A stretch of 64,000 nt of DNA. Origin: Paenalicyclobacillus ferrooxydans. GTDB taxonomy: Bacteria; Bacillota; Bacilli; Alicyclobacillales; Alicyclobacillaceae. The translations under genes and the position numbers were made by a program. Of the stretch, positions 37,717 through 46,984 are shown in pieces. Each line of letters starts with the position of its first letter. Position 1 is the stretch's first letter. Under the pieces are notes generated by a model. That model was not told the DNA's origin. It saw nothing but the letters and a program-made list of their open reading frames with translations, and did no database searches. The DNA lies in the NCBI RefSeq assembly GCF_001399675.1, contig NZ_LJCO01000103.1, positions 40,028-104,027 of the forward strand, read 5' to 3'.

Positions 37717-39258
37717 TTGGTTACGTTGATATGGATTATTGTCGCAGTTGTGGCATTGGCCATTGGATTCGGGGTTGGTTACTTCAGCCGAAAGTCACTT
37801 GCCGAAGCAAAAATTGGCAGTGCTGAAGCGAAGGCCTTGGAGATCATTGAGTCTGCTCAACGCGACATTGAAGCGAAGCAAAAAGAAGCACTGCTGGAGG
37901 CAAAGGACGAGGCTCATCGCATTCGGCAGGAAGTTGAACGCGAGGGTCGGGAACGTCGTTCAGAGGTCCAGAAACTGGAGAAACGTGTACTACAGAAAGA
38001 AGAATCGTTGGACCGTAAGTTGGAATCCCTTGAGCGCAGAGCGGATGGTCTGCGGGACAAGGAACGCGAACTGGCAGAGAAAGAAAATGAGATTGCCGTC
38101 CTGCATCAGAAGCAGGTGGAAGAGCTTGAACGCATCTCAGGGTTTACTCAAGAGACTGCCCGTTCGTTGATTTTAGCCCAGGTGGAGCGAGACAGTCGTC
38201 ACGAAGCCGCCGTTCTCATGAAAGAGATTGAACAACAAGCCAAAACAGACGCGGAGAAGAAGGCGCGCGACATCGTGGCAACAGCCATTCAGCGCTGCGC
38301 TGCTGATCACGCTTCTGAGATCACAGTCTCGGTTGTCAATCTTCCGAATGATGAAATGAAGGGTCGTATTATTGGCCGTGAGGGCCGCAATATTCGTACC
38401 TTGGAGACCTTAACTGGGATTGACCTCATTATTGACGATACACCGGAAGCTGTCATCTTATCCGGATTCGATCCGGTGCGTCGTGAAGTTGCTCGAGTGT
38501 CTTTAGAGAGACTTGTGGCAGATGGCCGTATTCATCCTGCGCGTATTGAGGAAATGGTCGAAAAGGCACGTCGTGACATTGATGAACTGGTTCGAGAAGA
38601 AGGCGAACAAGCCACCTTTGAGACGGGGGTTCACGGGATTCATCCTGATTTTGTCAAACTGTTGGGCCGGTTGAAGTTTCGGACAAGTTATGGACAAAAT
38701 GTTCTCAAACACTCCGTCGAAGTGGCGCATCTCGCTGGACTGATGGCAGCGGAACTCGGCTTGGATGTAAACCTGGCGAAGCGGGGTGGACTCCTGCACG
38801 ATATCGGTAAGGCCGTCACCCACGAAGTCGAAGGCTCGCACGTCGAAATCGGAGTCGATTTGGCAAAGCGCTACAAGGAGAACCCAATCGTGATTAATGC
38901 GATTGCAGCACATCATGGAGACGTTGAGTTTACATCGCCTATCTCTGTGATTGTTGCGGCAGCGGACGCCATTTCCGCTGCACGTCCTGGTGCACGCCGT
39001 GAGACACTTGACATCTACATGAAGCGACTTGAGAAACTGGAGTCCATTGCAGAGTCTTTCGAGGGTGTCGAAAAGTGTTATGCAATCCAGGCAGGACGTG
39101 AAGTTCGAATTATGGTACGTCCTGATGTGATTGACGATGCTGAATCGGTGCGTATTGCTAAAGAGATTTCCAAGAAAATCGAAAATGAACTGGACTACCC
39201 AGGCCAAATTAAGGTCACAGTAATTCGTGAGACTAGAGCCGTTGAATACGCAAAATAG
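37717..39258 (+). CDS. rny: Ribonuclease Y
   Basis: Membrane-anchored endoribonuclease initiating mRNA decay. I prefer the TTG at 37717 (513 residues), which has AAGGAGG 10 nt upstream and puts the membrane helix ([20 protein letters not shown]) at the extreme N-terminus as in known RNase Y; an ATG at 37684 adds 11 residues without a ribosome site. A long coiled coil (about 30-190), a KH domain ([15 protein letters not shown]) and an HD domain ([14 protein letters not shown], with AAHHGD) follow. In B. subtilis it partners with the RicA/F/T complex; ricA is also in this window. Confidence 0.95.
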   Translation: MVTLIWIIVAVVALAIGFGVGYFSRKSLAEAKIGSAEAKALEIIESAQRDIEAKQKEALLEAKDEAHRIRQEVEREGRERRSEVQKLEKRVLQKEESLDRKLESLERRADGLRDKERELAEKENEIAVLHQKQVEELERISGFTQETARSLILAQVERDSRHEAAVLMKEIEQQAKTDAEKKARDIVATAIQRCAADHASEITVSVVNLPNDEMKGRIIGREGRNIRTLETLTGIDLIIDDTPEAVILSGFDPVRREVARVSLERLVADGRIHPARIEEMVEKARRDIDELVREEGEQATFETGVHGIHPDFVKLLGRLKFRTSYGQNVLKHSVEVAHLAGLMAAELGLDVNLAKRGGLLHDIGKAVTHEVEGSHVEIGVDLAKRYKENPIVINAIAAHHGDVEFTSPISVIVAAADAISAARPGARRETLDIYMKRLEKLESIAESFEGVEKCYAIQAGREVRIMVRPDVIDDAESVRIAKEISKKIENELDYPGQIKVTVIRETRAVEYAK

Positions 39259-39285
39259 AGTAGCCTTTTGGCTACTCTATTTTTT
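39254..39285 (+). terminator. Intrinsic terminator of rny
   Basis: A perfect 12-bp stem (39254-39265 with 39270-39281) with a TTTT loop and T-run. It begins before the rny stop codon, so the stem includes the last coding bases. Confidence 0.92.
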
Positions 39286-39358
39286 GCGCAGGAGCATTTC
39301 ACGACAGGATTTCATGTGAGCTGGTACAGCCTGCACAAACAACAAGGTGGGAAGAGCA

Positions 39359-40138
39359 TTGAATGTACTGTTTATTGGTGACATTGTTGGACTCGAGGGT
39401 CAGGAGTATGCAGAACGGGTACTTGAAGAGGTTTCACGCGATCATCAACTTGACCTTGTCATTGCAAACGGGGAGAACGCAGTTCATGGACGCGGGCTCA
39501 ATCGAAAGGCCGCTGAACGTCTCTATGATGCCGGTGTTGAGATCATCACTCTGGGAAACCACACATGGGATCAGCATGAACTGCAGGACTTTATTGACGA
39601 GGACGCACGAATTGTACGTCCATGCAATTATCCTCCTGGTACGCCAGGGCGAGGATATACCGTCTGTAAGGTCGGCAGTACCGAAGTGCTGGTCGTAAAC
39701 CTGATGGGGCGAACATTTCTTAGCCAGCTGGATTGCCCTTTTCGAACCATTGACGCGGTTTTAAAACAACACCCCGCGATTCGGCACATCATCGTCGATA
39801 TGCATGCTGAGGTTACTTCAGAGAAGTTGGCTATGGGGTGGTATCTAGATGGCCGAGTATCCGCTGTGTTTGGAACACATACGCACGTCCCAACGGCGGA
39901 TGAACGGGTTCTCCCGCACGGCACCGCGTACATCACCGATGTGGGCATGGTCGGTCCGCGGGACGGGATCCTCGGTGTTGACCGGGAGATTGTTATCGGC
40001 CGCCTCATCAGTCAGATGCCAGCACGTTTCTCGGTTGCCAAGGGACCACGCCAGTTCCACGCTGTCCTTTGTGAATTGTCCGATGAAACCGGTCGTGCCA
40101 CGGCCATCAAACGCGTTACGAAATATGAATCTGCGTAG
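39359..40138 (+). CDS. ymdB: YmdB-family metallophosphodiesterase
   Basis: Binuclear-metal phosphodiesterase; B. subtilis YmdB hydrolyses cyclic nucleotides and affects biofilm/motility choice, and it follows rny there as here. The TTG at 39359 (259 residues, MNVLFIGDIVGLEGQ) has AAGGTGGG upstream and matches the family start better than GTG 39347. Metal motifs are FIGDIVG (Asp), NGENAVHGRG, GNHTWDQ and GTHTHVPTADERVLP. No membrane segment. Confidence 0.93.
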   Translation: MNVLFIGDIVGLEGQEYAERVLEEVSRDHQLDLVIANGENAVHGRGLNRKAAERLYDAGVEIITLGNHTWDQHELQDFIDEDARIVRPCNYPPGTPGRGYTVCKVGSTEVLVVNLMGRTFLSQLDCPFRTIDAVLKQHPAIRHIIVDMHAEVTSEKLAMGWYLDGRVSAVFGTHTHVPTADERVLPHGTAYITDVGMVGPRDGILGVDREIVIGRLISQMPARFSVAKGPRQFHAVLCELSDETGRATAIKRVTKYESA

Positions 40139-40152
40139 ATTGTGGAAGTTCT

Positions 40153-40181
40153 ACAGGAATAAACCTACCTTTGGCGAATAT
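40153..40181 (+). promoter_or_regulatory. Consensus sigma-H promoter of spoVS
   Basis: ACAGGAATA (40153-40161), an 11-nt spacer and GGCGAATAT (40173-40181) match RnAGGAwww and RnnGAATww at every position. It is 50 nt before spoVS, which is sigma-H controlled in B. subtilis. Confidence 0.88.
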
Positions 40182-40230
40182 CTCTATATTGTGCTAGTCC
40201 AGTTCCGGGTCGCCGAAGGAGGTCGCTTTC

Positions 40231-40491
40231 GTGGACGTATTAAAGGTATCTGCCAAATCAAATCCGAACTCTGTCGCTGGTGCGCTGGCAGGGGTGCTTC
40301 GGGAACGGGGCTCGGCGGAAATTCAGGCGATTGGTGCAGGTGCGCTGAACCAGGCTGTTAAAGCAGTCGCCATTGCGCGCGGTTTTGTTGCCCCAAGCGG
40401 GGTTGATCTTATCTGTATTCCTGCGTTTACCGATATCGTTATCGATGGAGAAGAGCGCACCGCCATTAAATTGATTGTTGAGCCACGGTGA
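40231..40491 (+). CDS. spoVS: Stage V sporulation protein S
   Basis: Small Alba-fold-like protein (86 residues) required for sporulation beyond stage V and affecting septation. Starts MDVLKVSAKSNPNSVAGALAG and continues with the highly conserved GAGALNQAVKAVAIARG. The GTG at 40231 has AAGGAGG upstream. Own sigma-H promoter; followed by the dipeptidase. Confidence 0.97.
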   Translation: MDVLKVSAKSNPNSVAGALAGVLRERGSAEIQAIGAGALNQAVKAVAIARGFVAPSGVDLICIPAFTDIVIDGEERTAIKLIVEPR

Positions 40492-40550
40492 TTCGATTTG
40501 CCAGATGATTGGATATGGGTCTGCATGCCCATATCGTTGGGGGTGAATGT

Positions 40551-41516
40551 GTGCGCATCGCGGATGCACACGTAGATGTTCTGTGGAAAATGCTTGGATC
40601 AGACACCAACTTCTACGGGACGTCGCCGCTTCAGGCAAGCTACGAAAAACTACGTCAATCCGGGGTGGCGACACAGGTGTTCGCCCTGTTTGTCGATCCG
40701 GCTCACCCGGAGTCGTTTCAGTTGGAAAATGTGCTCTTATCCATTGATACGTTTTACCGGCAAGTCGTTGTTCCTGGCAAGGTCCAAGTTGTCAGAAATG
40801 TGGGAGAATTATCTGAAGTGCGCCAAAACGGTTCTATTGCCGGGATTCTTTCGATTGAAGGCGGAGGCTGTCTGCGAGGCAAACCGGAGTTGTTACGTGT
40901 CTTTTTCGATCTCGGTGTGCGTGGCATGGGCCTGACATGGAACTACCAAAACTCGCTTGCGGACGGATGTCGGGAGCCGCGCCAAGGTGGTTTGACCGGG
41001 GTTGGGCGAGAGGTTGTGAGAGAGATGGCCCAGCTTGGAATGTGGGTTGATTTAGCTCACCTGTCGGATCAAGGGGTTGAAGATGTCTTTCGGATTACAG
41101 ATGGCCCTGTCATGGCTTCACACGCGAACGCCAGACGCGTTCTAGCCCATCCCCGTAACCTGACTGACGAGGTCATTACGGAATTGATTCACCGAAAAGG
41201 CTGGATGGGTATGGTCTTCGAGGGATCCTTTGTCGGGAATCTGGAGGAGGGTCCTGTGTCACGTGATGCCGTCTTTCGCCACATCGATCACGTTCTGAAA
41301 CTCGGCGGGGAGGACTTGATTGGACTGGGGTCAGACTTTGACGGTACTTCGAATCCTCTCCGAGGTCTGGCTGATGCAGGGGATTATAAGTCTTTTGCAC
41401 TTGATGTGGTTGACCGGTACGGTTCAGAACTTGCGGGGAAAATCCTGTTTCAAAACTTTGAAGACTTTCTTCAACGCAGCCTTCCGAACGAGTCGTGTTT
41501 TAGACCGGGCAAGTGA
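40551..41516 (+). CDS. Membrane dipeptidase-family peptidase (M19)
   Basis: Zinc dipeptidase of the renal-dipeptidase family. Metal ligands are visible: DAHVDVL near the start, Glu in ILSIEGGG (about 103-110), His in WVDLAHLSDQGVEDV and SHANARRV, and Asp in LGSDFDGT. The GTG at 40551 (321 residues) follows GGGGGTG; ATG 40509 is an alternative. A short inverted repeat (ATATGGG with CCCATAT, 40513-40534) lies between spoVS and this start. Substrate unknown; peptides, including D-amino-acid ones, are typical for the family. Confidence 0.9.
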   Translation: MRIADAHVDVLWKMLGSDTNFYGTSPLQASYEKLRQSGVATQVFALFVDPAHPESFQLENVLLSIDTFYRQVVVPGKVQVVRNVGELSEVRQNGSIAGILSIEGGGCLRGKPELLRVFFDLGVRGMGLTWNYQNSLADGCREPRQGGLTGVGREVVREMAQLGMWVDLAHLSDQGVEDVFRITDGPVMASHANARRVLAHPRNLTDEVITELIHRKGWMGMVFEGSFVGNLEEGPVSRDAVFRHIDHVLKLGGEDLIGLGSDFDGTSNPLRGLADAGDYKSFALDVVDRYGSELAGKILFQNFEDFLQRSLPNESCFRPGK

Positions 41517-41624
41517 ACGGTTCTTCCCGAGTCGTGCTCTCATCTTGGAACTCGTCATTTGGAATTTTTCTGTTTGGAACTTTTCGAACCCGCGTGTGTT
41601 CATATGAGACAAGTCTTCGCTTCA

Positions 41625-41666
41625 GGTGAACGGACTTTGGCAGAAACCAGAGTCGGTTCACCTTTT
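41625..41666 (+). terminator. Intrinsic terminator after the dipeptidase
   Basis: Arms 41625-41640 and 41647-41662 pair with one G-G mismatch and one G-U, around a CAGAAA loop, then TTTT. The preceding 41517-41624 has no credible gene. It carries two TTGGAATTTTTC/TTGGAACTTTTC near-repeats (about 41559-41586). Confidence 0.8.
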
Positions 41667-41828
41667 GTGTGTTTTACCCCCGTAACCACGCCGCTCTCTG
41701 CGAGTCTGCGATGGGGACCAAGCCCGAATTTGCAGGCCGGAGCCTTCTTGAATGACAGTCATTCGCCTAACTGCATAGGATGTTTGCGTGATGTCTGGGC
41801 GGTGACAAAGGCGTCGATGGTAGATAGG

Positions 41829-41857
41829 CACCACTGACATCCGTCCAGCATACTGTG
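41829..41857 (+). promoter_or_regulatory. Candidate sigma-K promoter of cotE
   Basis: CACC (41829-41832), a 16-nt spacer and CATACTGTG (41849-41857), one base from CATAnnnTA. It lies 70 nt ahead of cotE. B. subtilis cotE has sigma-E and sigma-K promoters. The rest of 41667-41927 shows no gene. Confidence 0.5.
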
Positions 41858-41927
41858 CATTACAAGCAGGCTCGGCAATCGTCAGGCGCCAGATTGACGA
41901 CCGGGCTGTTACAGAGGAGGTTTCCGC

Positions 41928-42467
41928 ATGGTGCTCTCAAACAAGGACCTCAATTACCGGGAGATCGTCGCAAACGCTGTTTGTGGCCGTGGCAGTAAGT
42001 ATTCCCAAACCACTTACACGCTTCGCCCCGCAAACCGTCCGACCACAATCGGTGGTTGCTGGGTTATGAATCACAGCTGTGAAGCGGAATTGGTTGGAGA
42101 CTACGTTGAGGTACATGGTCGTTTCGACTGCAATGTCTGGTATTCGTACAACGGCAACTCAGAGACTGCCGTTGCAAAAGACACCGTATCCTACGTAGAG
42201 CAGATTGCCCTGCGTGACCTGGATATGGAGGCAGACCGAGACAGCCGTGAAGTGCAGGTGCGGGTCATTCAGAACCCTAACTGCCTGGACGCTACGGTGA
42301 CTGGCAACGGATCGGAAATTCTGGTTCGGGTCGAAAAGGAACTCAGTGTTGAAGTGATTGGCAAAACGAAGTTGATGGTACTCACAGCAGATTTGGCAGA
42401 GAAGAAAGAGGAAGACTTCCTCGACGAGGAAGATGACCTGCTTGAAGAGGTTGAGATTGAGGACTGA
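41928..42467 (+). CDS. cotE: Outer spore coat morphogenetic protein CotE
   Basis: Organises assembly of the outer spore coat in the mother cell. 179 residues from ATG 41928, with GAGGAGG upstream. The family core is clear: REIVANAVCGRGSKYSQTTY, IGGCWVMNHS and VHGRFDCNVWYSYN. The last 25 residues are almost entirely Glu/Asp, as in other CotE proteins, where the tail binds coat clients. Downstream lies a terminator and then the ATP-grasp/amidoligase operon. In B. subtilis cotE sits between ymcA and mutS; here it lies upstream of miaB-ricA. Confidence 0.96.
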   Translation: MVLSNKDLNYREIVANAVCGRGSKYSQTTYTLRPANRPTTIGGCWVMNHSCEAELVGDYVEVHGRFDCNVWYSYNGNSETAVAKDTVSYVEQIALRDLDMEADRDSREVQVRVIQNPNCLDATVTGNGSEILVRVEKELSVEVIGKTKLMVLTADLAEKKEEDFLDEEDDLLEEVEIED

Positions 42468-42543
42468 ACTTGATGACTGAGCTTTAAGGATGCCTCTTTC
42501 CGCCAAGAATTGAAAACTGAACTGCAAGCACTACGCAGCGGGC

Positions 42544-42572
42544 GACGGGGCGGTTTACGCCCCGTCTTTTTT
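42544..42572 (+). terminator. Intrinsic terminator after cotE
   Basis: A perfect 9-bp GC-rich stem, GACGGGGCG with CGCCCCGTC, GTTTA loop and T6. A smaller AGCCC/GGGCT hairpin follows at about 42574-42589. No obvious promoter is seen between it and the next gene at 42627. Confidence 0.9.
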
Positions 42573-42626
42573 CAGCCCTTGATGGGGCTTTCGCGTCATC
42601 TGGACGGAGACAGGGAGGTGCAGTTC

Positions 42627-44036
42627 ATGATGATACGGTTCAGCGTCGATCCCACAGTTCAGAAACGACAGGTGTTAGGGACGCAAGGGCTCTTTTTGCG
42701 GCCTGGATTAACGAAGATTCGCTTTGGCAACCGTGTCGTGCAAGGGGTTGTTCAGTTCGCTGCGTCGAACCGTCAAGGGGTGAAGGTCGTAAAGACTGCC
42801 GACGAAGGCCCTCTGCTTCGTATCAGCAGTCAGTTGCAAAAAGCCTTGCGCCTGCCGGTAGAAGGCAACATCCATCTAGCACCGGACGGGGAGACATGGA
42901 GACTCGGACCGTGTCTCGGCATCTACGTGACACGAGAACGAAACGAGCAACGGATGTTTGGTGAACAGACACGTATGCTTGAGGAACTGACTCAGTACGG
43001 CAATGAGCGCGGCATTGATGTTGTGGTCCTGACACCTGGGTTTGTCGGTGATGAGCGGGGCTGGCGGTTTGACCCCCGGACGGGGAAGTGGGAACTGTCG
43101 CAAACGACGGTCCCGGACATCATCTTACGGCGTTCAGGGCGATTTCATGAACCGGCCACGAAGGTGAATGCCGACCTGCGTGCCTTTCAGCAGGCCGGGC
43201 GTCTGCATAGTCTTCCACGCAACAGCAGCAACAAGTGGACGTTTTATCGGGTCATGGAGGAAAACGCGAAGCTGCGCAGGTATGTTCCCGCGACCATGAA
43301 GGTGGCGTCTTGGCAGCAGTTGAAGATCGCATTGGCACGACTCAAGGATGCATATCTAAAACCCATCAACGGCGCACAGGGCATCTGCATTCACCGACTG
43401 TACCTGGAGACGCCGAAGGTGATTCGCGTCCTGAAAGAAGAGCGGGTTGTGCCAAGAGAGGCGGATCGCCTGTCGACCCATTTTCAACCGGAGACAAAGG
43501 TCGTCACGGACCGCCTGCAGTCAAATGCGGAGATTGAAGCGTTTTGGAAGTCCATCCAAGGGCAGTTTCGACAATGGGTCCTGCAGGAATCGGTCTCCCT
43601 GCTGCACACGAGAGACGACCGCCCAGTAGATTTTCGCTGGCTGGTTCAGTACACAGATGCGCCGTTGGTCGTTGGCCGGGTCGCGCGAGTCGGTTTACCT
43701 GGAGCGATTACGACGAACATCCATACCGGTGGCCAAGCGATGCAAGCTCGGACAGCCTTGGAACGGCTTCCGGACATCGATGTGAAACAGATTTTGGCCG
43801 ATATGGACAATTTGGCCTTGTCGGTTTTCGAACAGCTGAGAGATGCGTTTGGTCCATTCGCCGAGGTCGGCATTGACATTGGAGTGGATGAAAGCGGCCG
43901 CGTTCTCGCATTTGAGGTCAACCCGACGCCGGGTAGGCGGATGCTCAGATCACTGCCGGACAACGTCCGTGAGCTGTCACTCCTGACTTTGGTTGAATAT
44001 GCTATCAGGGCCGCTGGGTTCGGCAATGGAAAGTGA
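42627..44036 (+). CDS. YheC/YheD-family ATP-grasp protein (copy A)
   Basis: Spore-coat-associated ATP-grasp enzyme of the YheC/YheD type, predicted to activate a carboxylate with ATP and join it to an amine or peptide. 469 residues from ATG 42627, behind GGGAGGTG. An N-terminal beta-rich domain (about 1-150) precedes the ATP-grasp core, with PDIILRRSGR, the lysine strand DAYLKPINGAQGIC, the DFRWLVQ block and the metal motif FEVNPTPGRR near the end. It begins the cluster of ligases after cotE and is 19 nt from copy B. Substrate unknown. The longer frame from 42510 runs through the cotE terminator and is rejected. Confidence 0.88.
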   Translation: MMIRFSVDPTVQKRQVLGTQGLFLRPGLTKIRFGNRVVQGVVQFAASNRQGVKVVKTADEGPLLRISSQLQKALRLPVEGNIHLAPDGETWRLGPCLGIYVTRERNEQRMFGEQTRMLEELTQYGNERGIDVVVLTPGFVGDERGWRFDPRTGKWELSQTTVPDIILRRSGRFHEPATKVNADLRAFQQAGRLHSLPRNSSNKWTFYRVMEENAKLRRYVPATMKVASWQQLKIALARLKDAYLKPINGAQGICIHRLYLETPKVIRVLKEERVVPREADRLSTHFQPETKVVTDRLQSNAEIEAFWKSIQGQFRQWVLQESVSLLHTRDDRPVDFRWLVQYTDAPLVVGRVARVGLPGAITTNIHTGGQAMQARTALERLPDIDVKQILADMDNLALSVFEQLRDAFGPFAEVGIDIGVDESGRVLAFEVNPTPGRRMLRSLPDNVRELSLLTLVEYAIRAAGFGNGK

Positions 44037-44055
44037 CGAAAAGGGAGTCGTTCGA

Positions 44056-45429
44056 ATGGGGACAGGAAACAAGATGCACCTTGTTATCTTTGAAAGCCCA
44101 CGATCATACATTCGAATCCACCCTGCGCTTGTAAACCGACTCTCATTGCGGCCCGATTCAACGTGCGACTTAGCTTTTGGGACGCGACACACGTCGGTGC
44201 CTGTGATGATCGATGGCACTGCACCTGAGGACAGCGTACTCATCAGCCGTCCACTCTACAGACAGGTTGCACCGGACTTGGACATCGACTTTGTCAGTGT
44301 GACTGCCAATCAGCAGGTAACAGTTGGCCCCCTCATCGGTATCCTGTGTAACCCCGTGTGGCAACCAAAGCAGGGTGTGTTGAAAAACAATAAGCAACTG
44401 CCCGGGCTGCAAAAAATGGCGGAGATCGGTCGACGGGAAGGTGCGTTGGTGTACTTGTTCGCCGCTTCTGCAGTAGACTTTCGAACGCGCAGCGTGAAAG
44501 GTTACGTGTGGGAAGGGGGGCGTTGGCAAAGAGCACTTTTGCCTTTGCCGGACGTCATTTACGACCAGGTCATCTCACGCAAGGTGGAACATACGAAGAC
44601 CTACATGGAGAAACGAAACCAATTAAGTGATATGTATCGTGACCGCATCTTCAACGACGGTTTTTTCGATAAGTGGCAGGTTACCGAATGGCTGACGGGT
44701 GACAAACGGACCCGTGTGCACGTGCCTCATACGCAGCTTTACAAGGATCTGAAGAGCTGCACAAGGTTCTTGCAAAGTCATGAAGTGACGTTTCTTAAAC
44801 CTGTCCATGGCAGTCTTGGCCTCGGTATCATCCGTGTTGTTCGGGAAACCGACGGAACCTTTCGCTACGAGGTAAAGCGAAAACAGGACCACGAAGACGG
44901 CAGTGCGAAATCGGCTGCTCAACTCTCGGAACTCTTGCGACCGCGCTTACGGCGACGACCCTATATCCTCCAGCAAGGCTTGAAACTGGCTCGATATAAA
45001 GGGTGCCCGTTTGACGTGCGTATCGTCCTGCAGAGAGACGGCAGCGGAGAGTGGAAGCGCACGAAGATGTTTGCGCGCGTCGCCAAGGCTGGCGAGTTTA
45101 CTTCGAATCTGAGCAGCGGCGGTGAGGCGTTACCGGTGTCAACGATTCTCGAATCCTTCTATGCCAGACTGCAGGATCGCAAGAGGTCACGGAACCAAAT
45201 GACGCGCGTTGCCACTCTGGTTACAGAGGTCCTCGAAATACAATCGGGTAAACAGTTCGGCGAGCTCGGCGTAGATATCGGTCTCGATGAATCAGGCCAC
45301 GTGTGGGTGATTGAAGTGAATTCTAAGCCGTGGAAGCGGCCATACACGGAAAAAGGGCGCCAGGACCTCGTTGACCTGGCGTTTGAACGCCCGATACAGT
45401 ACGCGATTTATCTCGCAAACCAGCGTTGA
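44056..45429 (+). CDS. YheC/YheD-family ATP-grasp protein (copy B)
   Basis: Second YheC/YheD-type ligase, 457 residues from ATG 44056, behind AAAAGGGAG. The core runs from LPDVIYDQVISRK through the ATP-binding lysine strand VTFLKPVHGSLGLGI, QQGLKLARYKGCPFDVRIV and GVDIGLDESGHVWVIEVNSK. The metal motif is EVNSKP, the form usual for YheC/YheD, whereas copy A has EVNPTP. The three copies are diverged paralogues rather than recent duplicates. The gap to the amidoligase is 28 nt. Presumably active in the mother cell during coat formation, by context. Confidence 0.88.
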   Translation: MGTGNKMHLVIFESPRSYIRIHPALVNRLSLRPDSTCDLAFGTRHTSVPVMIDGTAPEDSVLISRPLYRQVAPDLDIDFVSVTANQQVTVGPLIGILCNPVWQPKQGVLKNNKQLPGLQKMAEIGRREGALVYLFAASAVDFRTRSVKGYVWEGGRWQRALLPLPDVIYDQVISRKVEHTKTYMEKRNQLSDMYRDRIFNDGFFDKWQVTEWLTGDKRTRVHVPHTQLYKDLKSCTRFLQSHEVTFLKPVHGSLGLGIIRVVRETDGTFRYEVKRKQDHEDGSAKSAAQLSELLRPRLRRRPYILQQGLKLARYKGCPFDVRIVLQRDGSGEWKRTKMFARVAKAGEFTSNLSSGGEALPVSTILESFYARLQDRKRSRNQMTRVATLVTEVLEIQSGKQFGELGVDIGLDESGHVWVIEVNSKPWKRPYTEKGRQDLVDLAFERPIQYAIYLANQR

Positions 45430-45457
45430 CCCGCCGCCAGAAAGGAGATGTCGCATT

Positions 45458-46921
45458 GTGACGTACTACTTGCTGCATACGGGGCAACCGTCAGCAAAGC
45501 GTTTGCTTAAACGAGTGCCAGAGTTACGGGAGTACCAGTCAACCGCAGACATACGTTCGGATGATACCGTGATGCGCTGGGGACAGTCGTTTGAGGCAGA
45601 CCCGCCGCAAGGTCGAGTTTTAAACCCTCGCGTTGCGGCAGAACGAGCCAAGTCGCGGGTGTCGATGTTGCAGTTTTTGCGGCAAATGGGTGTTCGGACT
45701 CTGCCGAAGAACCAGAACGCGCAGGGGATCAACATCGTTCGCAACTATCGATTTCCGATTTTTGATTTGCGCGCACTCACCTGCTTTCGGGCCGACAGCG
45801 GGCCGGCTTGGGTGAACCAGCGGATTCAACGGGTCCAGGACAATTTTCGTGAGGTCAGCCTTGATGATGATCGCGTAACAACGCGAGCCATGTACCTTGC
45901 GGCACGAGCCCTGCATACTCTCGGGCTGGACAATGGACTGGTCAGTGTGGCCATGGGACAAAAAGGGATGCTCTATGTGGTTGATGTCACACCGAATCCC
46001 GTTCTGAAAGGGCGTTTGCTGGATTTGTACGCGGGGGCTGTGGAACGGGACATCGACAGTGAAAAAGATGTTGCGAGGGGCAGTCTGGGGCCTTTTTTGA
46101 TGGGTACGGATGTCGAATTGATGCTGAAAAACGCCACATCCGGCAAGATGGTACTCGCAAGCCGCTACTTTTCACGGAAAGGCAATATTGGTTGCGATGA
46201 CCGCAGTGTCCAATTTGACGGGAAGCGGCTGCCCCTGCTCGAATTGCGGCCAGAACCAGACTCGAATCCGGTTGGACTGGTTGCAAATTTAAGAAAGTTG
46301 ATGACCGAGGCCTCGCATACCATTAATCAGCGCAACGTAGAGTGGCGCGCAGGAAGTATGCCGTTCCAGCCCTACAGTATCGGAGGACACATTCATTTCT
46401 CTGGGCTTCCATTCACGAGTCAATTTGTCCGTGCGCTGGACAACTATGTAGGCTTGCCATTAATGGTGGTTGAGGATCAGCGCACCGCCGTTTTACGGAG
46501 AAAACGCTACGGTTTCTACGGGGATATTCGGCACAAGGACTATGGTGGATTTGAATATCGCACTCCTGCGAGTTTTATTGTCAGTCCGGAAATTGCGACA
46601 GCCGCCCTCTGTCTGGCATACGTGGTGGCCGTTCATCATAGAGAGTTACCTGTTTACGACATTTACGACAGACAGCTTCAACAGAGCTTTTTCAATGGGA
46701 ATGCGGGAGCATTGGCGCCGATCGCGGAGCGGAACCTCGCCTTGCTCGCAAGAACATCAAGCTATACAAGGTACCGTGAGCATATCGAGCCGCTGGTGGC
46801 GATGATCCGCTCTGGTGCCGTGTGGAATGAGCAGCAAGACATCCGTGCTGCCTGGGGCATTCCGCTCGTCAAGCCGAAGGCTGCACAGACATCTCGGCGG
46901 CGGGCACTGTCTCGCGGTTGA
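45458..46921 (+). CDS. PhiEco32-type amidoligase (COOH-NH2 ligase, glutamine-synthetase fold)
   Basis: 487 residues from GTG 45458, with AAAGGAGATG upstream. The C-terminal half (from about 205, GPFLMGTDVELML) carries the glutamine-synthetase-fold amidoligase signatures: paired acidic TDVEL, LPLLELRPEPDSNP, the GGHIHFSG block and GGFEYRTPASF. Such enzymes form amide bonds between carboxylates and amines. The N-terminal part (about 1-195) resembles a degraded ATP-grasp C-lobe, ending VVDVTPNPVLKG. Known family theory pairs these ligases with YheC/YheD proteins, as seen here on both sides. Product unknown. Confidence 0.8.
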   Translation: MTYYLLHTGQPSAKRLLKRVPELREYQSTADIRSDDTVMRWGQSFEADPPQGRVLNPRVAAERAKSRVSMLQFLRQMGVRTLPKNQNAQGINIVRNYRFPIFDLRALTCFRADSGPAWVNQRIQRVQDNFREVSLDDDRVTTRAMYLAARALHTLGLDNGLVSVAMGQKGMLYVVDVTPNPVLKGRLLDLYAGAVERDIDSEKDVARGSLGPFLMGTDVELMLKNATSGKMVLASRYFSRKGNIGCDDRSVQFDGKRLPLLELRPEPDSNPVGLVANLRKLMTEASHTINQRNVEWRAGSMPFQPYSIGGHIHFSGLPFTSQFVRALDNYVGLPLMVVEDQRTAVLRRKRYGFYGDIRHKDYGGFEYRTPASFIVSPEIATAALCLAYVVAVHHRELPVYDIYDRQLQQSFFNGNAGALAPIAERNLALLARTSSYTRYREHIEPLVAMIRSGAVWNEQQDIRAAWGIPLVKPKAAQTSRRRALSRG

Positions 46922-46984
46922 AGCAGATTCTGACGGTTTGGCAGCAACGATTGTGTGGGTGATTGAGGGGAGTGTGAGTGGAAG

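Noticed and set aside
41559..41837. 92-codon frame before cotE
   Set aside because: It spans a clear terminator and a candidate sigma-K promoter, begins at TTG without a ribosome site and resembles no family.
42510..42626. Upstream extension of ATP-grasp copy A
   Set aside because: It would translate through the cotE terminator; ATG 42627 has a strong ribosome site.
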